In this document: one piece after another, positions 1 through 11,296 of the stretch
How positions within the stretch are numbered: position 1 is the stretch's first letter
Layout: the number at the start of each line of letters is the position of its first letter
Translations under genes and position numbers: made by a program
The notes under the pieces: model-generated
Databases searched by the model: none
What the model saw: the letters and a program-made list of their open reading frames with translations, nothing else
Told to the model about the DNA's origin: nothing
Source: Clarkia xantiana subsp. parviflora
Lineage: Eukaryota; Streptophyta; Magnoliopsida; Myrtales; Onagraceae
Direction of reading: 5' to 3'
Length of the DNA stretch: 64,000 nt
Assembly (NCBI GenBank): GCA_036873135.1
Contig: JAPTYO010000009.1
Span: 40,688,756 to 40,752,755 of the forward strand

Positions 1-3000
1 TTGGCGGTCCATTCGAATTTTTTGTTGGCCCTCAAGACTTCAAAAAACGGCATTGATCGGTTGCTGGCTTTGGATAAGAAGCGATTCATTGCAGCTAGTC
101 GGCCATTCAGCACTTGCACCTCCCGATGGTTTATCGGAGACTGCATCTCCTCGATTGCCCTCAGCTTCTCAGGATTCACTTCAATTCCTCTTTGGCTCAC
201 CATGAAGCCCAAAAACTTCCCTGAGTGGACTCCGAAGGCGCATTTCGTCGGATTCAAGCGAACTTGATGGAGCCTCATCCGCTCAAACGCCATGGTAAGG
301 TTGTGCACGTGATCCTCGGCTTGTCGGGACTTCACCAGCATATCATCCACGTAAGCTTCCATGGTTTCTCCCAGCATATCTCCAAACAGTTTGTTCACCA
401 TCCGTTGGTAAGTTGCCCCGGCATTGATCAACCCGAAAGGCATGACATCGTACTGATAGATGTCACTGTCTGCGTAGAACGCTGTGTGGGGGGCGTCTTC
501 CTTGGCCATCTTGATCTGGTTGTAGCCTGAATACGCATCCATGAAACTTAACAGCTCATGTCCCGATGTGGCATCCAGCAGCTGGTCGATTCTCGGGAGT
601 GGATAGCAGTCCTTTGGGCAAGCCTTGTTCAAGTCGCGGAAGTCCACGCACATTCGCCATTTCCCGTTGGTCTTCTTTACCAGCACTGGTTTGGCCACCC
701 AAGTCTGGAATCGGAGCTCCTTAATGAACCCCGCGTCGAGCAACCTGCCCACTTCCTGCTGGATCGCGATCTTCTTATCCGTGCTCATCGGACGCCTTTT
801 CTGTGTGATAGGCTTGATCGCGGGGTCTATCTTCAGCTCGTGCACGATCACATCGGGGCTGATTCCTGGCATATCGCTGGGGGACCAGGCAAACAGCTCC
901 TTGAACTTTTTCAACAACTACACCAATTTTTGGGCTGTCTCTTCAGTTAGAGCAGACCCGATTTTCACCTTCCTCTGGGGTCCGTCAATCTCGACTTCTT
1001 TCAGATCTTCTACGGGAGCGGGACGCCCAAACTCTTCTCTGGGATCTGTGTCTGTCTGGAGGACAGTCATGGCCTCTCGCCTCCTCCTCCGGGTGGCATT
1101 AACATAGCATTTTCGGGAAGCCACCTGGTCGCCCTTGACCTCTCCGACTCCGTGGTCGGTCGGGAACTTCATCTTCTGGTGCACAGTCGAGGCAACCGCC
1201 GTCAGGGGATTAATGGTGGTTCTCCCGATAATCGCGTTGTAGGTCCCCGCGGAATCAACCACGACAAATTCCACGTTCCTCCTTTCTGATTTCCACCCGC
1301 TACCAAACTCCACTGGTAAGGTGATTACTCCTAGCGGGTAGGAGGTTGAGCCAGAGAACCCGACCATCGGGAAGTTTGCCTCCTTTAGATCTTTCTTTGT
1401 TTTCCCCATAGCCTCCAGCGCGTCCATGAACAGAATGTCGGAGGAGCTCCCTCCGTCAATTAGAATTCTTTTCATCTCGAACCCGTCTACATCCAAAGTT
1501 ACCACTAAGGCATCGTCGTGCGGGGTCTCTACGCCTATGAGGTCTTCCGACGAGAAGGAGATTACCAACTCTTCTTTCAAGGTCCAAGATCGGGACCTCT
1601 TACCCAGTACCACCGCCGTAGGGATCCTAGAGGCATAGACCTCTCGGGCGGATGAGGTATATCCTCCAGCAGCAAATCCTCCATGAATCACGTTGATAAC
1701 TCGTCTTTCCTTGCGAGCACCGGATGACTCTGGATCAGTTCTCTTCTTTTTCGGGGACCGATCGCGGGATCGGGAATGGGACCGCGATGGGGACCGAGAG
1801 CGGGATCGACACCGCTTATCCCCGACGAATTCCTTGAGCTTCCCATTCTGGATTAGCTTTTCAATCTCCTTCTTCAGTTCCCGACAGTGATTGGTGTCGT
1901 GACCATTTGCGCGGTGAAATCTACTGTAGCGATCCGTGCGGGATCCCAAGAATTCTCCATCTTTCTTCGGGGGGTACCTGGAGATACCCTTTGACTTACG
2001 ATCGTCGAAAGGTTTACTTGACTGCTTCCCTTTGTTCGACTTTGGGGGCTCCAGTTCTCCCGCGGCTATCTTCGACTCCTGGACATCGATCTGTCGTTTC
2101 ACCTTCTTCTGTAATGCCTCCATATTCCACACAGCTTTCTCAGCCACGCTGTGCATCAAGTCGGAGCCATAGGGGGCTGTCAGGTTCTGAATGAAGGTAC
2201 GGATGGTTTCGCCTTCTAAAATTTCCTCATCTATCTCCGCTACACTGGTTGTGTACCGCTGGTAATAGTGAGCCAGCGATTCGTCGGGTCTCTGTACCAC
2301 CTGGGTCAGGGACCTCACGCTCTTCAATAAACGCCTCCGACCCTGGTACTGCTGAATTAATCGGCCGTGCATGTCTGCCCAGCAAGTGATGCAGCCTGGG
2401 GGTAGACTAAAGAACCAGGTCAGGGCCCTTTCTCCTAGTGTGTTCGGGAACAACGTACACACTATGTCTTCACTTGGGGCTCTTCCTAGACACGCCATGA
2501 GGTGCTTCTGGACGTGGCGAACTGGATCTCCTTCGCCATCATACTCTTTTATTGTGGGGATGCCCAGCCCAGGCGGGGCTAGGGTGTCAATTAGTCGGGG
2601 GACGAAGGGATAAGTGGATCGGTCCCTTAGCTCCGATACTAGTGGCTTCTGCTCTCCCATACAGATGTTCACGATCTTTAACACCTGGTCGGGAGTGATG
2701 GGACCATTCAGGGGAATGGTCCTGTGCTGTACTGGTCCTGGCCCATCAACCACGAACCTTTCCGGCTGACTGGTTGCCCTACCTCAGTCCTGGCCTCGAG
2801 GCGGGGCTTCCTGTGCGTTCCGACCCTCTGTTGGCGGGGTCGCTTCCTCCAACGGGGGCATCTCCTCCTGCCTCCTTGCGGCCTCTCTTCGATCCAAGAG
2901 AGCCTCTAAAGCCAGAAACATGGGCATAGCTTCCGCCACGGCCCTCGTCAAGTCTGTAGCTGGGGGAGCCTCCTGCCCCCTATTGCCCTGGTGCTGAGGA

Positions 3001-3176
3001 GAAATATCTTCAGGATCTCCGTTGTGCCCCCCTGTCTGGGAGAGCTCAGCCGGGGGATGGTTCTGGTTTTCCTCTTGTTCCGGTACTGAATCCAAGTTTG
3101 TTGCAGCGGGGTGACGGGAACCACCGGATTGTCCCCTTCTGTTCTTGCCAGCCGCCATCGATCGAGTAGAAGGCAT
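1..3176 (-). pseudogene. gag-pol of element A, outer copy (gag, protease, RT start), broken
   Basis: The polyprotein starts at ATG 3176 (MPSTRSMAAGK). In order it shows the gag domain, a zinc-knuckle-like motif, an RS-dipeptide tract near 1745-1815, the aspartic protease motif ILIDGGSSSD near 1465, and RT. The RT active site YVDDM is near 345-358, and the frame leaves the window. Breaks: TGA at 2784-2786 where copies elsewhere have Arg, and TAG at 918-920 where they have Glu. A deletion of about 150 bp near 1990 removes a basic linker present in the inner copy. The first knuckle Cys is Ser here. Dead as a coding unit. Confidence 0.85.
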
Positions 3177-3193
3177 ATCAGCTTTTTGTTTGG

Positions 3194-3211
3194 TTCCCAC
3201 AGACGGCGCCA
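3194..3211 (-). other. Primer binding site, element A outer copy
   Basis: On the minus strand this reads TGGCGCCGTCTGTGGGAA and begins one base after the LTR end. The first eight bases fit the 3' end of plant tRNA-Asp as used by Tat/Athila elements; the remainder fits less well. Confidence 0.6.
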
Positions 3212-3212
3212 A

Positions 3213-3792
3213 TGTTGGATCACAGTGGAACTCCGGTACGGACTTTGACGGCAATCTTAGCTCCTTTGCTCCACGCAATCCTGCAAGAGGGGATAGACCG
3301 GGCGGTGACCCAGAATCCCTCTCTGATGCTTAAATGAGTATTTCGTATGACTGGCAAGAAATAATCTCAGAGTGTATTCAACTAAACGTAAGTCTTTCTG
3401 AGGTGATCTCCTGCCCTTTTATAGGCAAAGCGATGCCTCAGGTACCTGGCGAATCGTTAGGGGTGGTTAGCCCGTATCCCGCATATCTCGGACGTGATCT
3501 CGCGTATCTTAGCCATGCCCCGCGTATCTCGGCCACGCTCTGTGTATCTTAACCACGTTCCGCGTATCTCGGCCACGCCCCGCATATCTTGGCCTTATCC
3601 TCTGATAACGAGTCCCGACTCCCGTCGGGGACTCCAGAGTTATCTCGTTGTGTCACCGCTTGGGGCCCCTCGTCATCGTGATAGGGCCAATCATTCTCAG
3701 GGATTCATCATCGGGGCCTACTTAAAGGCTTCTCATCGGGAGCTTCTAGCTCAACCGTCGGGACCGACTCTGTCGGGACCTTGCTTCGTCGG
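3213..3792 (-). repeat. LTR of element A, truncated, fused to internal sequence
   Basis: It begins TGTTGGATCAC like the other LTRs of the family but stops at CTTCGTCGGG and continues directly as pol sequence (CAACCTGCCC). About 88 bp of the LTR, including its CCCATCA end, are missing. The minus-strand TATA box (CCTATAAAAGGGC) and the ~20-bp U3 repeats are still present. Confidence 0.8.
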
Positions 3793-6327
3793 GCAACCTG
3801 CCCACTTCCTGCTGGATCGCGATCTTCTTATCCGTGCCTATCGGACGCCTTTTATGTATGATAGGCTTGATCGCGGGGTCTATCTTCAGCTCGTGCACGA
3901 TCACATCGGGGCTGATTCATGGCATATCGCTGGGGGACCAGGAAACAGCTCTTTGAACTCCTTCAATAACTCCACCGATTTTCACCTTCCTCTGGTGTCT
4001 GTCGATCTCGACTTCTTTCAGATCTTCTACGGGGGCGGGACGCCCAAACTCTTCTCTAGGATCTGTGTCTGTCTGAAGGACAGTCATGGCCTCTCGCCTC
4101 CTCCACCGGGTGGCATTAACATAGCATTTTCGGGAAGCCACCTGGTCGCCCTTGACCTCTCCGACTCCGTGGTCGGTCGGGTACTTCATCTTCTGGTGCA
4201 CAGTCGAGGCAACCGCCATCAGGGGATTAATGGTGGTTCTCCCGATAATCACGTTGTAGGTCCCCGCGGAATCAACCACGACAAATTCCACGTTCCTCCT
4301 TTCTGATTTCCACCCGCTACCAAACTCCACTGGTAAGGTGATTACTCCTAGCGGGTAGGAGGTTGAGCCAGAGAACCCGACCATCGGGAAGTTTGCCTCC
4401 TTCAGATCTTTCTTTGTTTTCCCCATAGCCTCCAGCGCGTCCATGAACAGAATGTCGGAGGAGCTCCCTCCGTCGATTAGAATTCTCTTCATCTCGAACC
4501 CGTCTACATCCAAAGTTACCACTAAGGCATCGTCGTGCGGGGTCTCTACGCTTATGAGGTCTTCCGACGAGAAGGAGATTACCATCTCTTCTTTCAAGGT
4601 CCAAGATCGGGACCTCTTACCCAATACCACCGCCGTAGGGATCCTAGAGGCATAGACCTCTCTGGCGGATGAGGTATCACCTCCAGCAGCAAATCCTCCA
4701 TGAATCACGTTGATAACTCGTCTTTCCTTGCGAGCACCGGATGACTCTGGATCAGTTCTCTTCTTTTTCGGGGACCGATCGCGGGATCGGGAACGGGACC
4801 GCGATCGGGACCGAGAGCGGGATCGACACCGCTTATCCCCGACGAATTCCTTGAGCTTCCCCTTCTGGATTAGTTTTTCAATCTCCTTCTTCAGTTCCCG
4901 ACAGTGATTGGTGTCGTGACCATTTGCGCGGTGAAATCTATAGTAGCGATCCGTGCGGGATCCCAAGAATTCTCCATCTTTCTTCGGGGGGTACCTGGAG
5001 ATACCTTGTCGTTCCATGACTGTCAGAAGCTCCGCCATGGAACAGTTGAGAGGAATGTCAAGGTCCTCTCGTTTATCTTTCCTTGAAGAACGCCTATCGT
5101 CCCTCCGATCCGGACGACCTCGATTCTTGCCACTGTCGGGTTTACCCTTTGACTTACGGTCGTCGAAAGGTTTACTTGACTGCTTCCCTTTGTTCGACTT
5201 TGGGGGCTCCAGTTCTCCCGCGGCTATCTTCGACTCCTGGACATCGATCTGTCGTTTCACCCTCTTCTGTAATGCCTCCATATTCCACACAGCTTTCTCA
5301 GCCACGCTGTGCATCAAATCGGGGGGGCTGTCAGTTTCCAAATGAAGGTACGGATGGTTTCGCCCTCTGAGATTTCCTCATCTATCTCCGCTACACTGGC
5401 TGTGTACCGCTGGTAATAGTGAGCCAGCGATTCGTCGGGTTTCTGTACCACCTGGGTCAGGGACCTCACGCTCTTCAATAAACGCCTCCGACCCTGGTAC
5501 TGCTGAATGAATCGGTCGTGCATGTCTGCCCAGCAAGTGATGCAGCCTGGGGGCAGACTAAAGAACCAGGTCAGGGCCCTTTCTCCCAGTGTGTTCGGGA
5601 ACAACGTACACAGTATGTCTTCACTTGGGGCTCTTCCCTGACACGCCATGAGGTGCTTCTGGACATGGCGAACTGGATCTCCTTCGCCATCATACTCCTT
5701 TATTGTGGGGATGCCCAGCCCAGGCGGGGCTAGGGTGTTAATTAGTCGGGGGACGAAGGGATGAGTGGATCGGTCCCTTAGCTCCGACACCAGTGGCTTC
5801 TGCTCTCCCATACAGATGTTCACGATCTTTACCACCTGGTCGGGAGTGATGGGACCATTCAGGGGAATGGTCTTGTGTTGTACTGGTCCTGGCCCATCAA
5901 CCACGAACCTTTCCGGCTGACCGGTTGCCCTACCTCTGTCCTGGCCTCAAGGGGCTTCCTGTGCGTTCCGACCCTCTGTTGGTGGGGTCGCTTCCTCCAA
6001 CGGGGGCATCTCCTCCTGCCTCCTTGCAGCCTCTCTTTGATCCAAGAGAGTCTCTACAGCCGCCAGAAACATGGGTATAGCTTCCGCTACGGCCCTCGTC
6101 AAGTCTGTAGTTGGGGGAGCCTCATGTCCCCTATTGCCCTGGTGCTGAGGAGCAATATCTTCGGGATCTCCTTTGTGCCCCCCTGTCTGGGAGAGCTCAG
6201 CCGGGGGATGGTTCTGGTTTACCTCTTGTTCCGGTACTGAATCCAAGTTTGTTGCAGCGGGGTGACGGGAACCACCGGATTGTCCCCTTCTGTTCTTGCC
6301 AGCCGCCATCGATCGAGTAGAAGGCAT
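3793..6327 (-). pseudogene. gag-pol of element A, inner duplicated copy (gag, protease), broken
   Basis: This is a second copy of the segment at about 740-3176. Gag starts at ATG 6327. The frame breaks at 5947 (stop next to a small deletion) and again near 5318, where a deletion shifts frame after the gag core. The next frame (3917-5341) carries the basic linker, the RS tract and the DGGSSSD protease motif. It then has a ~37-bp deletion just before the RT start and ends at the LTR junction near 3793. The first knuckle Cys is Tyr. It keeps the ~150-bp linker missing from the outer copy, so the two copies have decayed separately. Confidence 0.8.
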
Positions 6328-6344
6328 ATCAGCTTTTTGTTTGT

Positions 6345-6362
6345 TTCCCACAGACGGCGCCA
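6345..6362 (-). other. Primer binding site, element A inner copy
   Basis: Same TGGCGCCGTCTGTGGGAA on the minus strand, one base from the LTR start at 6364. Confidence 0.6.
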
Positions 6363-6363
6363 A

Positions 6364-7045
6364 TGTTGGATCACGGTGGAACTGCGGTACGGACTTTGAC
6401 GGCAATCCTAGCTCCTTTGCTCCACGCGATCCTGCAAGAGGGGATAGACCTTGCGGTGACCCAGAATCCCTCTCTGATGCTTAAATGAGTATTTCGTATG
6501 ACTGGCAACAAATAATCTCAGAGTGTATTCAACTCAACGTAAGTCTTTCTGAGGTGATCTCCTGCCCTTTTATAGGCAAAGAGATGCCTCAGGTACCTGG
6601 CGAACCGTTAGGGGTGGTTAGCCCGTATCCCGCATATCTCGGACGTGATCTCGCGTATCTTAGTCATGCCCCGCGTATCTCGGCCACGCTCCGTGTATCT
6701 TAACCACGTTCCGCGTATCTCGGCCACGCCCCGCATATCCTGGCCTTATCCTCTAATAACGAGTCCCGACTCCCGTCGGGGACTCCAGAGTTATCTCGTT
6801 GTGTCACCGCTCGGGGCCCCTCGTCATCGTGATAGGGCCAATCATTCTCAGGGATTCATCATCGGGGCCTACTTAAAGGCTTCTCATCGGGAGCTTCTAG
6901 CTCAACCGTCGGGACCGACTCTGTCGGGACCTTGCTTCGTCGGGACCCTTCTCCAAAGTCATCTTGACCTTCACTCTGGGCCTGGTGGGCCTGTTTGCCG
7001 TTTCCTCGCCGTTAAAGGGCCTGACGGCTGTAGTCGAACCCATCA
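6364..7045 (-). repeat. 5' LTR of element A (682 bp)
   Basis: In plus reading it runs TGTTGGATCAC to GAACCCATCA, the complete LTR of this family. It contains the minus-strand TATA box (CCTATAAAAGGGC), an upstream array of ~20-bp repeats built on CGCGTATCTCGGCCACG, and short CGGGAC repeats near the outer end. Confidence 0.85.
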
Positions 7046-7059
7046 CTTCCGATCAGAAT

Positions 7060-7250
7060 GTTCTTGGATTTATTCTAAGTGTTGCGAAGTCGCCTTAAGT
7101 GGTGCAAGTTGTTAAGTCGCCTTAGGTGGTGCGTTGTTCTTGGATTTATTCTAAGTGTTGCGAAGTCGCCTTAAGTGGTGCAAGTTGTTAAGTCGCCTTA
7201 GGTGGTGCGTGGTTCTTAGATTTGTTCTAAGTATAATTAAGTCGCTTTGT
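7060..7250. repeat. Short tandem repeats of element D
   Basis: Repeats of AAGTCGCCTTAAGTGGTGC with spacers GTTCTTGGATTTATTCTAAG. The same words, reverse-complemented, make up the arrays in B and C. The array lies beyond the stop codon of the antisense gene and is cut on the left by element A. Confidence 0.8.
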
Positions 7251-7352
7251 GAAGTGCAATGATAATCGGAACCAAAAAAGAGATGATATTATAAAATCTG
7301 CTAGGTTCCCGATAAAGAAAGGAAAATTACAAGGACTATAAAGATAGAGCAT

Positions 7353-10144
7353 TTAAGCTTGGTCCTTGTCGGCATTAGCGGGAGCAAGATCCACGAGATC
7401 TGTGGAAGAAGGCTCCACGGGATCAGCTGTTGGAGGGTCGATTATCGGGGGGTCAACTGTCGGAGGATCGGCACTTGGAAGCTCCGCCATGTCTTCAACA
7501 CCCGCGGGAGTGTTCCCCTCATCACTCTCCTCCGAGAGGACGAAGTACCTATTCGCAAAGGGAGCGAGAGTCGCAGACTTGTTGAAGTTGATGGCGTCGC
7601 CATACTCCAGATGGAGCTCCTCGACCGCGTTGAAGAGGGTGTTCTCCACTTCCGCGGTGCAGAATTTCACCGCGTCAGCTTGGAAGTCCTCAGAGCCCCG
7701 ATAATCTTCCCGGCCCTTGGTCTCAGCCGCGACCAGCTTCGCAGGAACCTCAGCAATTTGCTCCAGAGCCTTCTTCTCAAGGACAAGTTTGTCCCGAGCC
7801 TCTACATCCTTTTGTCGCTCCTGCTGCTCCAGCTTCAGCAGCCCCTCGAAGTCATGAACCTGCTTTTGGAGGTCCCGAGTCTTTCGGTCGAGGAGGGCCT
7901 GTTCCTTGGCCAGTTCTCCCCTCGAAGACTCGGAGGCCGCGAGATCCTCCTCAAGCTTGGCTATAACTTCGGGAGCCCCCTTTGCCCGCTCCTGCTCCAG
8001 AACCTCCTCGAGGGCAAAGATGTACCCGAAGCAGCGGTTCATGTCCGCCAACTCCTGTGAAGGAAAGAAGAAAAGGTTAGTATATGAATATTCTGCCTTA
8101 TTAATGAAGGGGTGAAATTGGGAACTTCACCTCTATCCGACGAATAGCCATTTCGTGAACATCCCTGCGGATGTCCTCCCGATCCAGGGAAATCGGAAAC
8201 CTCAGAGACGGCAGAACTGAGCCCGCCATCAAATGCAGACCCAGCTCTGGGTATGTGTCACCCTGTCAGAGCTGGACCCCTTGCAGCGTTTGGATCGGGG
8301 TCCAGGGAGCCTCCTTCTGGCTGGGGTCATAAACTTTGTAGAAGCTCCCGTCCAAGGGGAAAGGGGGAGGACTGACTCGAGTCGTGGAGGTGCGCATCTC
8401 CGACTCGCCCTGGGTCGGAGTGGGAGTAAAACTGTGGATGGGCGACGGATGCGGCTGTTGCGAAGAAGGTGAGGGAGGCATCCCCCTGGAGGTTGGTTTC
8501 AGGGGGGACTGCCTTGTCCCCCGACGACGGATCAAGGCGAGACCCTCGTCTCTCTCCTCGGAGGAGTCCTGATCTTCCACCCGACGAAACTAATTGACCG
8601 TCGGGGTTTCTCCAGCCCACGATCCCATCGGGGCAGGAAGTTGAGGGAGGTCTTCTCCACCTCGAGCACCGGAAAGTGGTGCCCCTGCTGAAAGTGGTGC
8701 CCCTGCTGAAGCTCCAGCACCCGACGGAGCTCCAGAGTGACCTGCACCTAGAGGACGAGATGCTTCAGAAAGATAGTCAGGAAGTTGGCCAGGGTCCTTA
8801 CACCAAATGACGTGCCGAGAAACTTATTGGTCTTTCCCGTGGTAGTTGTAGTAGCCCGCCTTTAGGATGCAGGGAGTTTCCCCTCGGAGGACGCGTTTAA
8901 TCTCTTCGATGCGGCCCTCCTTGGTCAAGGGGATCAACTCCTTAAGAACTTGCTTCCTGTATAATTTAATAGCTAGGCGGAGCTGTTTACCTTCTTCAGC
9001 ATTTTGGACATCGAAGAGTCTGTCTACCTCCACGGGCCCCGCTTATTCCTCTCCGCGGAGGGAGATCCCGACGAAGCAGCAGCTTCTTTGCCGACTTCCT
9101 CTTTCACGCGGGGCGTTGGACAGCGTCGGTCTCCCCCTGCTTAAGGATGAGATTGGTCAGCACGGATACCTTCTTAGCTGCAAACAATGGAAAACAGATA
9201 CGTGATCAGGAACATTACCCAGGGAACCATATTGGAGGGGCCGTCGAAGAGTTGACCCCCATAGATTATGTCGAGGAGACGGATCCCAGCCTTCACCAGG
9301 TCCCGCTCCGTTAGAGAGTTAGCATCGAGGGCAGTATAGGACTCCCCCCAACGGTAAAGCTGGATAAGATGGAGGATCTGAAAATCTTCATCAGAGTAAG
9401 TGTGATAGGCGGGAGGAGAGTCCGCTTCCACCTCCCATCGGGGCCAGGGGATGGAATGGTTCTTGATGAAGAAGTAGCTCCTCTTCCACCCGCTATTATC
9501 ACACCCCGTGTCGATTAGGAGTCCCCGACCCTTAACAACCTTCCAGGTGTCGCTGGTCCAGCTGCACAGCGCAAGTTGCGCCTTATTCCACTTGGGCATC
9601 CGAGGATAGAAGGCACAAACCCCAGCCTCGTTGCACTTCATCCCGTAAAATGTTCGGAAGAGTTGGAGGCTGTAGACCCATTTCTGTCGGAAGCAGAGGA
9701 CCTGGAAAGCATTCCACACGCGGATGGCGTGTGGGGAGAAGGTAGTTGGATGCGTCTTGTAGTGGGTGCACATCTCAACCAAGTTCCCGCAGAAGGGGAA
9801 TCGGATCCCTGCCGATATCTGTCCCGTAGAGACAAATATCTCCCCCTCCTCGGGAAGAGTGACCATAGGGTCACCCGAGGCACGGTGGCGAGAATAAGGA
9901 AGACGAGGCTCCCAGGTCTGGGTAATGCATCCTTCTCGGAGAGCTGCGTCGTAGGCAGTCACTGAGATTTCGTTGAGAGCATAATCGAAGTAGAAGGGTT
10001 TTCTCCCCTCAGAACTAGATCCGCTGTCTGAAAATCAGCCATGGCAAGAGAAGGCGTAGTGGGATTTCGGAAAAACATAAGCAAACTGATCAAAGACAAG
10101 GGAAAAGCTACGCTAACATCAAAGAAGGAAGTCTTACCAGACAT
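7353..10144 (-). pseudogene. Antisense spliced gene of element D (gypsy-type putative transposon protein), broken
   Basis: Exons by comparison with B and C: 10138-10144 (ATGTCTG), 9219-10027, 8131-9172 and 7353-8054, with GT-AG introns. Exon 2 encodes the conserved core (STGQISAGIRFPFCGNLVEM, then THPTTFSPHAIRVWNAFQVL). I judge this similar to the Pfam family called putative gypsy type transposon. Exon 3 is Ser/Pro/Gly-rich with basic stretches. Exon 4 is a long heptad-rich coiled coil ending in an acidic, Pro-rich tail. Breaks include TAA after GKDQ near 8824 and TGA after QGVQL at 8266. The function in retrotransposition is unknown. Confidence 0.75.
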
Positions 10145-10291
10145 GGTGAATTGAAGTGAAAAGGATGGTCTTGATGATTGCCGGAAAGTTGATCGGAGAA
10201 TGGAAAGCCAAGGAAGAGCTTGAGTTCTCAAAGTTGCAGAGCTTTTGAAACCGCGGAAACGGTATAAGAAGAACAGTGCCCAGGTTTAGGG

Positions 10292-10298
10292 TTTTATA
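10292..10298 (-). promoter_or_regulatory. TATA box of the antisense gene, element D
   Basis: TATAAAACCC on the minus strand, about 150 bp upstream of the start ATG and about 385 bp inside the LTR. B, C and E have the same box at similar spacing. Confidence 0.6.
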
Positions 10299-10681
10299 GA
10301 GGAGGGGACAGTCAAAAGGACATTCTAATAGGAACCGTTAAAGGCGAAGCGTTTCAATCTGAGCCGTTGAGATAAAGGGGGCAGAATGGAAAGAGACGTT
10401 AATGATGAAACAGCCTGAAAAGTACTTTTTCAGAAAAAGCAGGCGCGAAAAATCAGGCACGGGTGCCAGAACCGTCGCTTCTTCATCCTGCTGCATTTAA
10501 TGGCCGAGTAACCGAGGAGTCTTCTTGGGTTTGGTGACTATCCTTGAGGTGTCGAGGAACCGTGGACAAGAAGATTTGTGTCAACAAACCTTGTCAAGGG
10601 AAAGGTCCCCGACTCTGATATCGGGAGGTCGGGAGTTGAAAGACACGACGAACTGTAAGTCCCTCATGTCTTGGGGGCAAA

Positions 10682-11296
10682 TGATGGGTTCCGCTGTAGC
10701 CGTGAAGCCCTTTAACGACGAGTAAACGGTGAATAGGCCCGTTGGGCCCTAAAAGAGGTCAAGAAGACCAATGCGAAGGGTCCCGATGAGAGAAGTCCCG
10801 ATGGTGAAGGGTCCCGACAAGGTCGGTCCCGATAGGCGAGCTGGGCGCTCTCAATGAGATGCCTTTAAGTAGGCCCCGATGATGAATCCCTGAGGATGTT
10901 GGCCCTGTCACGATGACGAGGGGCCCCGAGCGGTGACACAAGGAGATAACTCTGGAGTCCCCGATATTGGTCGGGACTTGCTATCAGAGGTTGAGGCCGA
11001 GATACGCGGAGCGTGGCCGAGATAAGCGAGATCATGGCCGAGATAGGCGGGATCGTGGCCGGGATAGGCGGGATCGTGGCCAGGCAGGATCGTGGGCTAA
11101 CTGCCCCAGCGGTTCACCAGGTAATTGAGACGGTTTTTTTTGGATACGCATACTCTTGCTTGCCAGTTTTATTGAGATAATTGAGATACTCATTTAAGCA
11201 TCGGAGAGGGATTCTGGGTCACCGCCCGGTCTATTCCCCTCTTGCAGCATTATGTGGAGCGAAGGAGTTCGGATCGTCGTCAAGACCGTACCGGAG
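10682..11296 (+). repeat. 3' LTR of element D, lacking its last ~20 bp
   Basis: It starts TGATGGGTTCC right after the polypurine tract CTTGGGGGCAAA. It carries U3 repeats GGCCGAGATACGCGG and variants, then ends at CCGTACCGGAG and continues as antisense-gene sequence of fragment E. Confidence 0.8.

Larger units (their letters stand above)
1..7045 (-). mobile_element. Element A: Tat-type Ty3/gypsy retrotransposon, 5' part with internal tandem duplication
   Basis: The element reads on the minus strand and runs off the left edge. From right to left it holds a 5' LTR (6364-7045), primer site, gag and protease, then a second truncated LTR (3213-3792) with primer site, gag, protease and RT. The right boundary is the LTR end CCCATCA at 7045. 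The flank beyond it (CTTCC, 7046-7050) is short-repeat DNA of element D in opposite orientation, so A inserted into D. The matching left target duplication lies outside the window. Tat assignment rests on the close match to element C, whose dual RNase H is visible. Confidence 0.85.
7046..11296 (+). mobile_element. Element D: 3' part of a Tat-type element in plus orientation
   Basis: The order is short tandem repeats, an antisense gene on the minus strand, polypurine tract (GGGGGCAAA), then an LTR starting TGATGGG at 10682. This mirrors the 3' halves of B and C. The gag-pol part would lie left of the inserted element A and is not in the window. The LTR is cut at 11296 and joined to fragment E. 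Confidence 0.8.

Noticed and set aside
1693..1890. Plus-strand frames rich in DRDRER (also at 4710 and 61299)
   Set aside because: They are the complement of the RS tract of gag; no independent support.
3494..4306. 270-codon plus-strand frame, and similar ones at 60164-60811 and 49935-50744
   Set aside because: They are mirror frames of LTR and pol; the protein-level similarity between copies is on the other strand.
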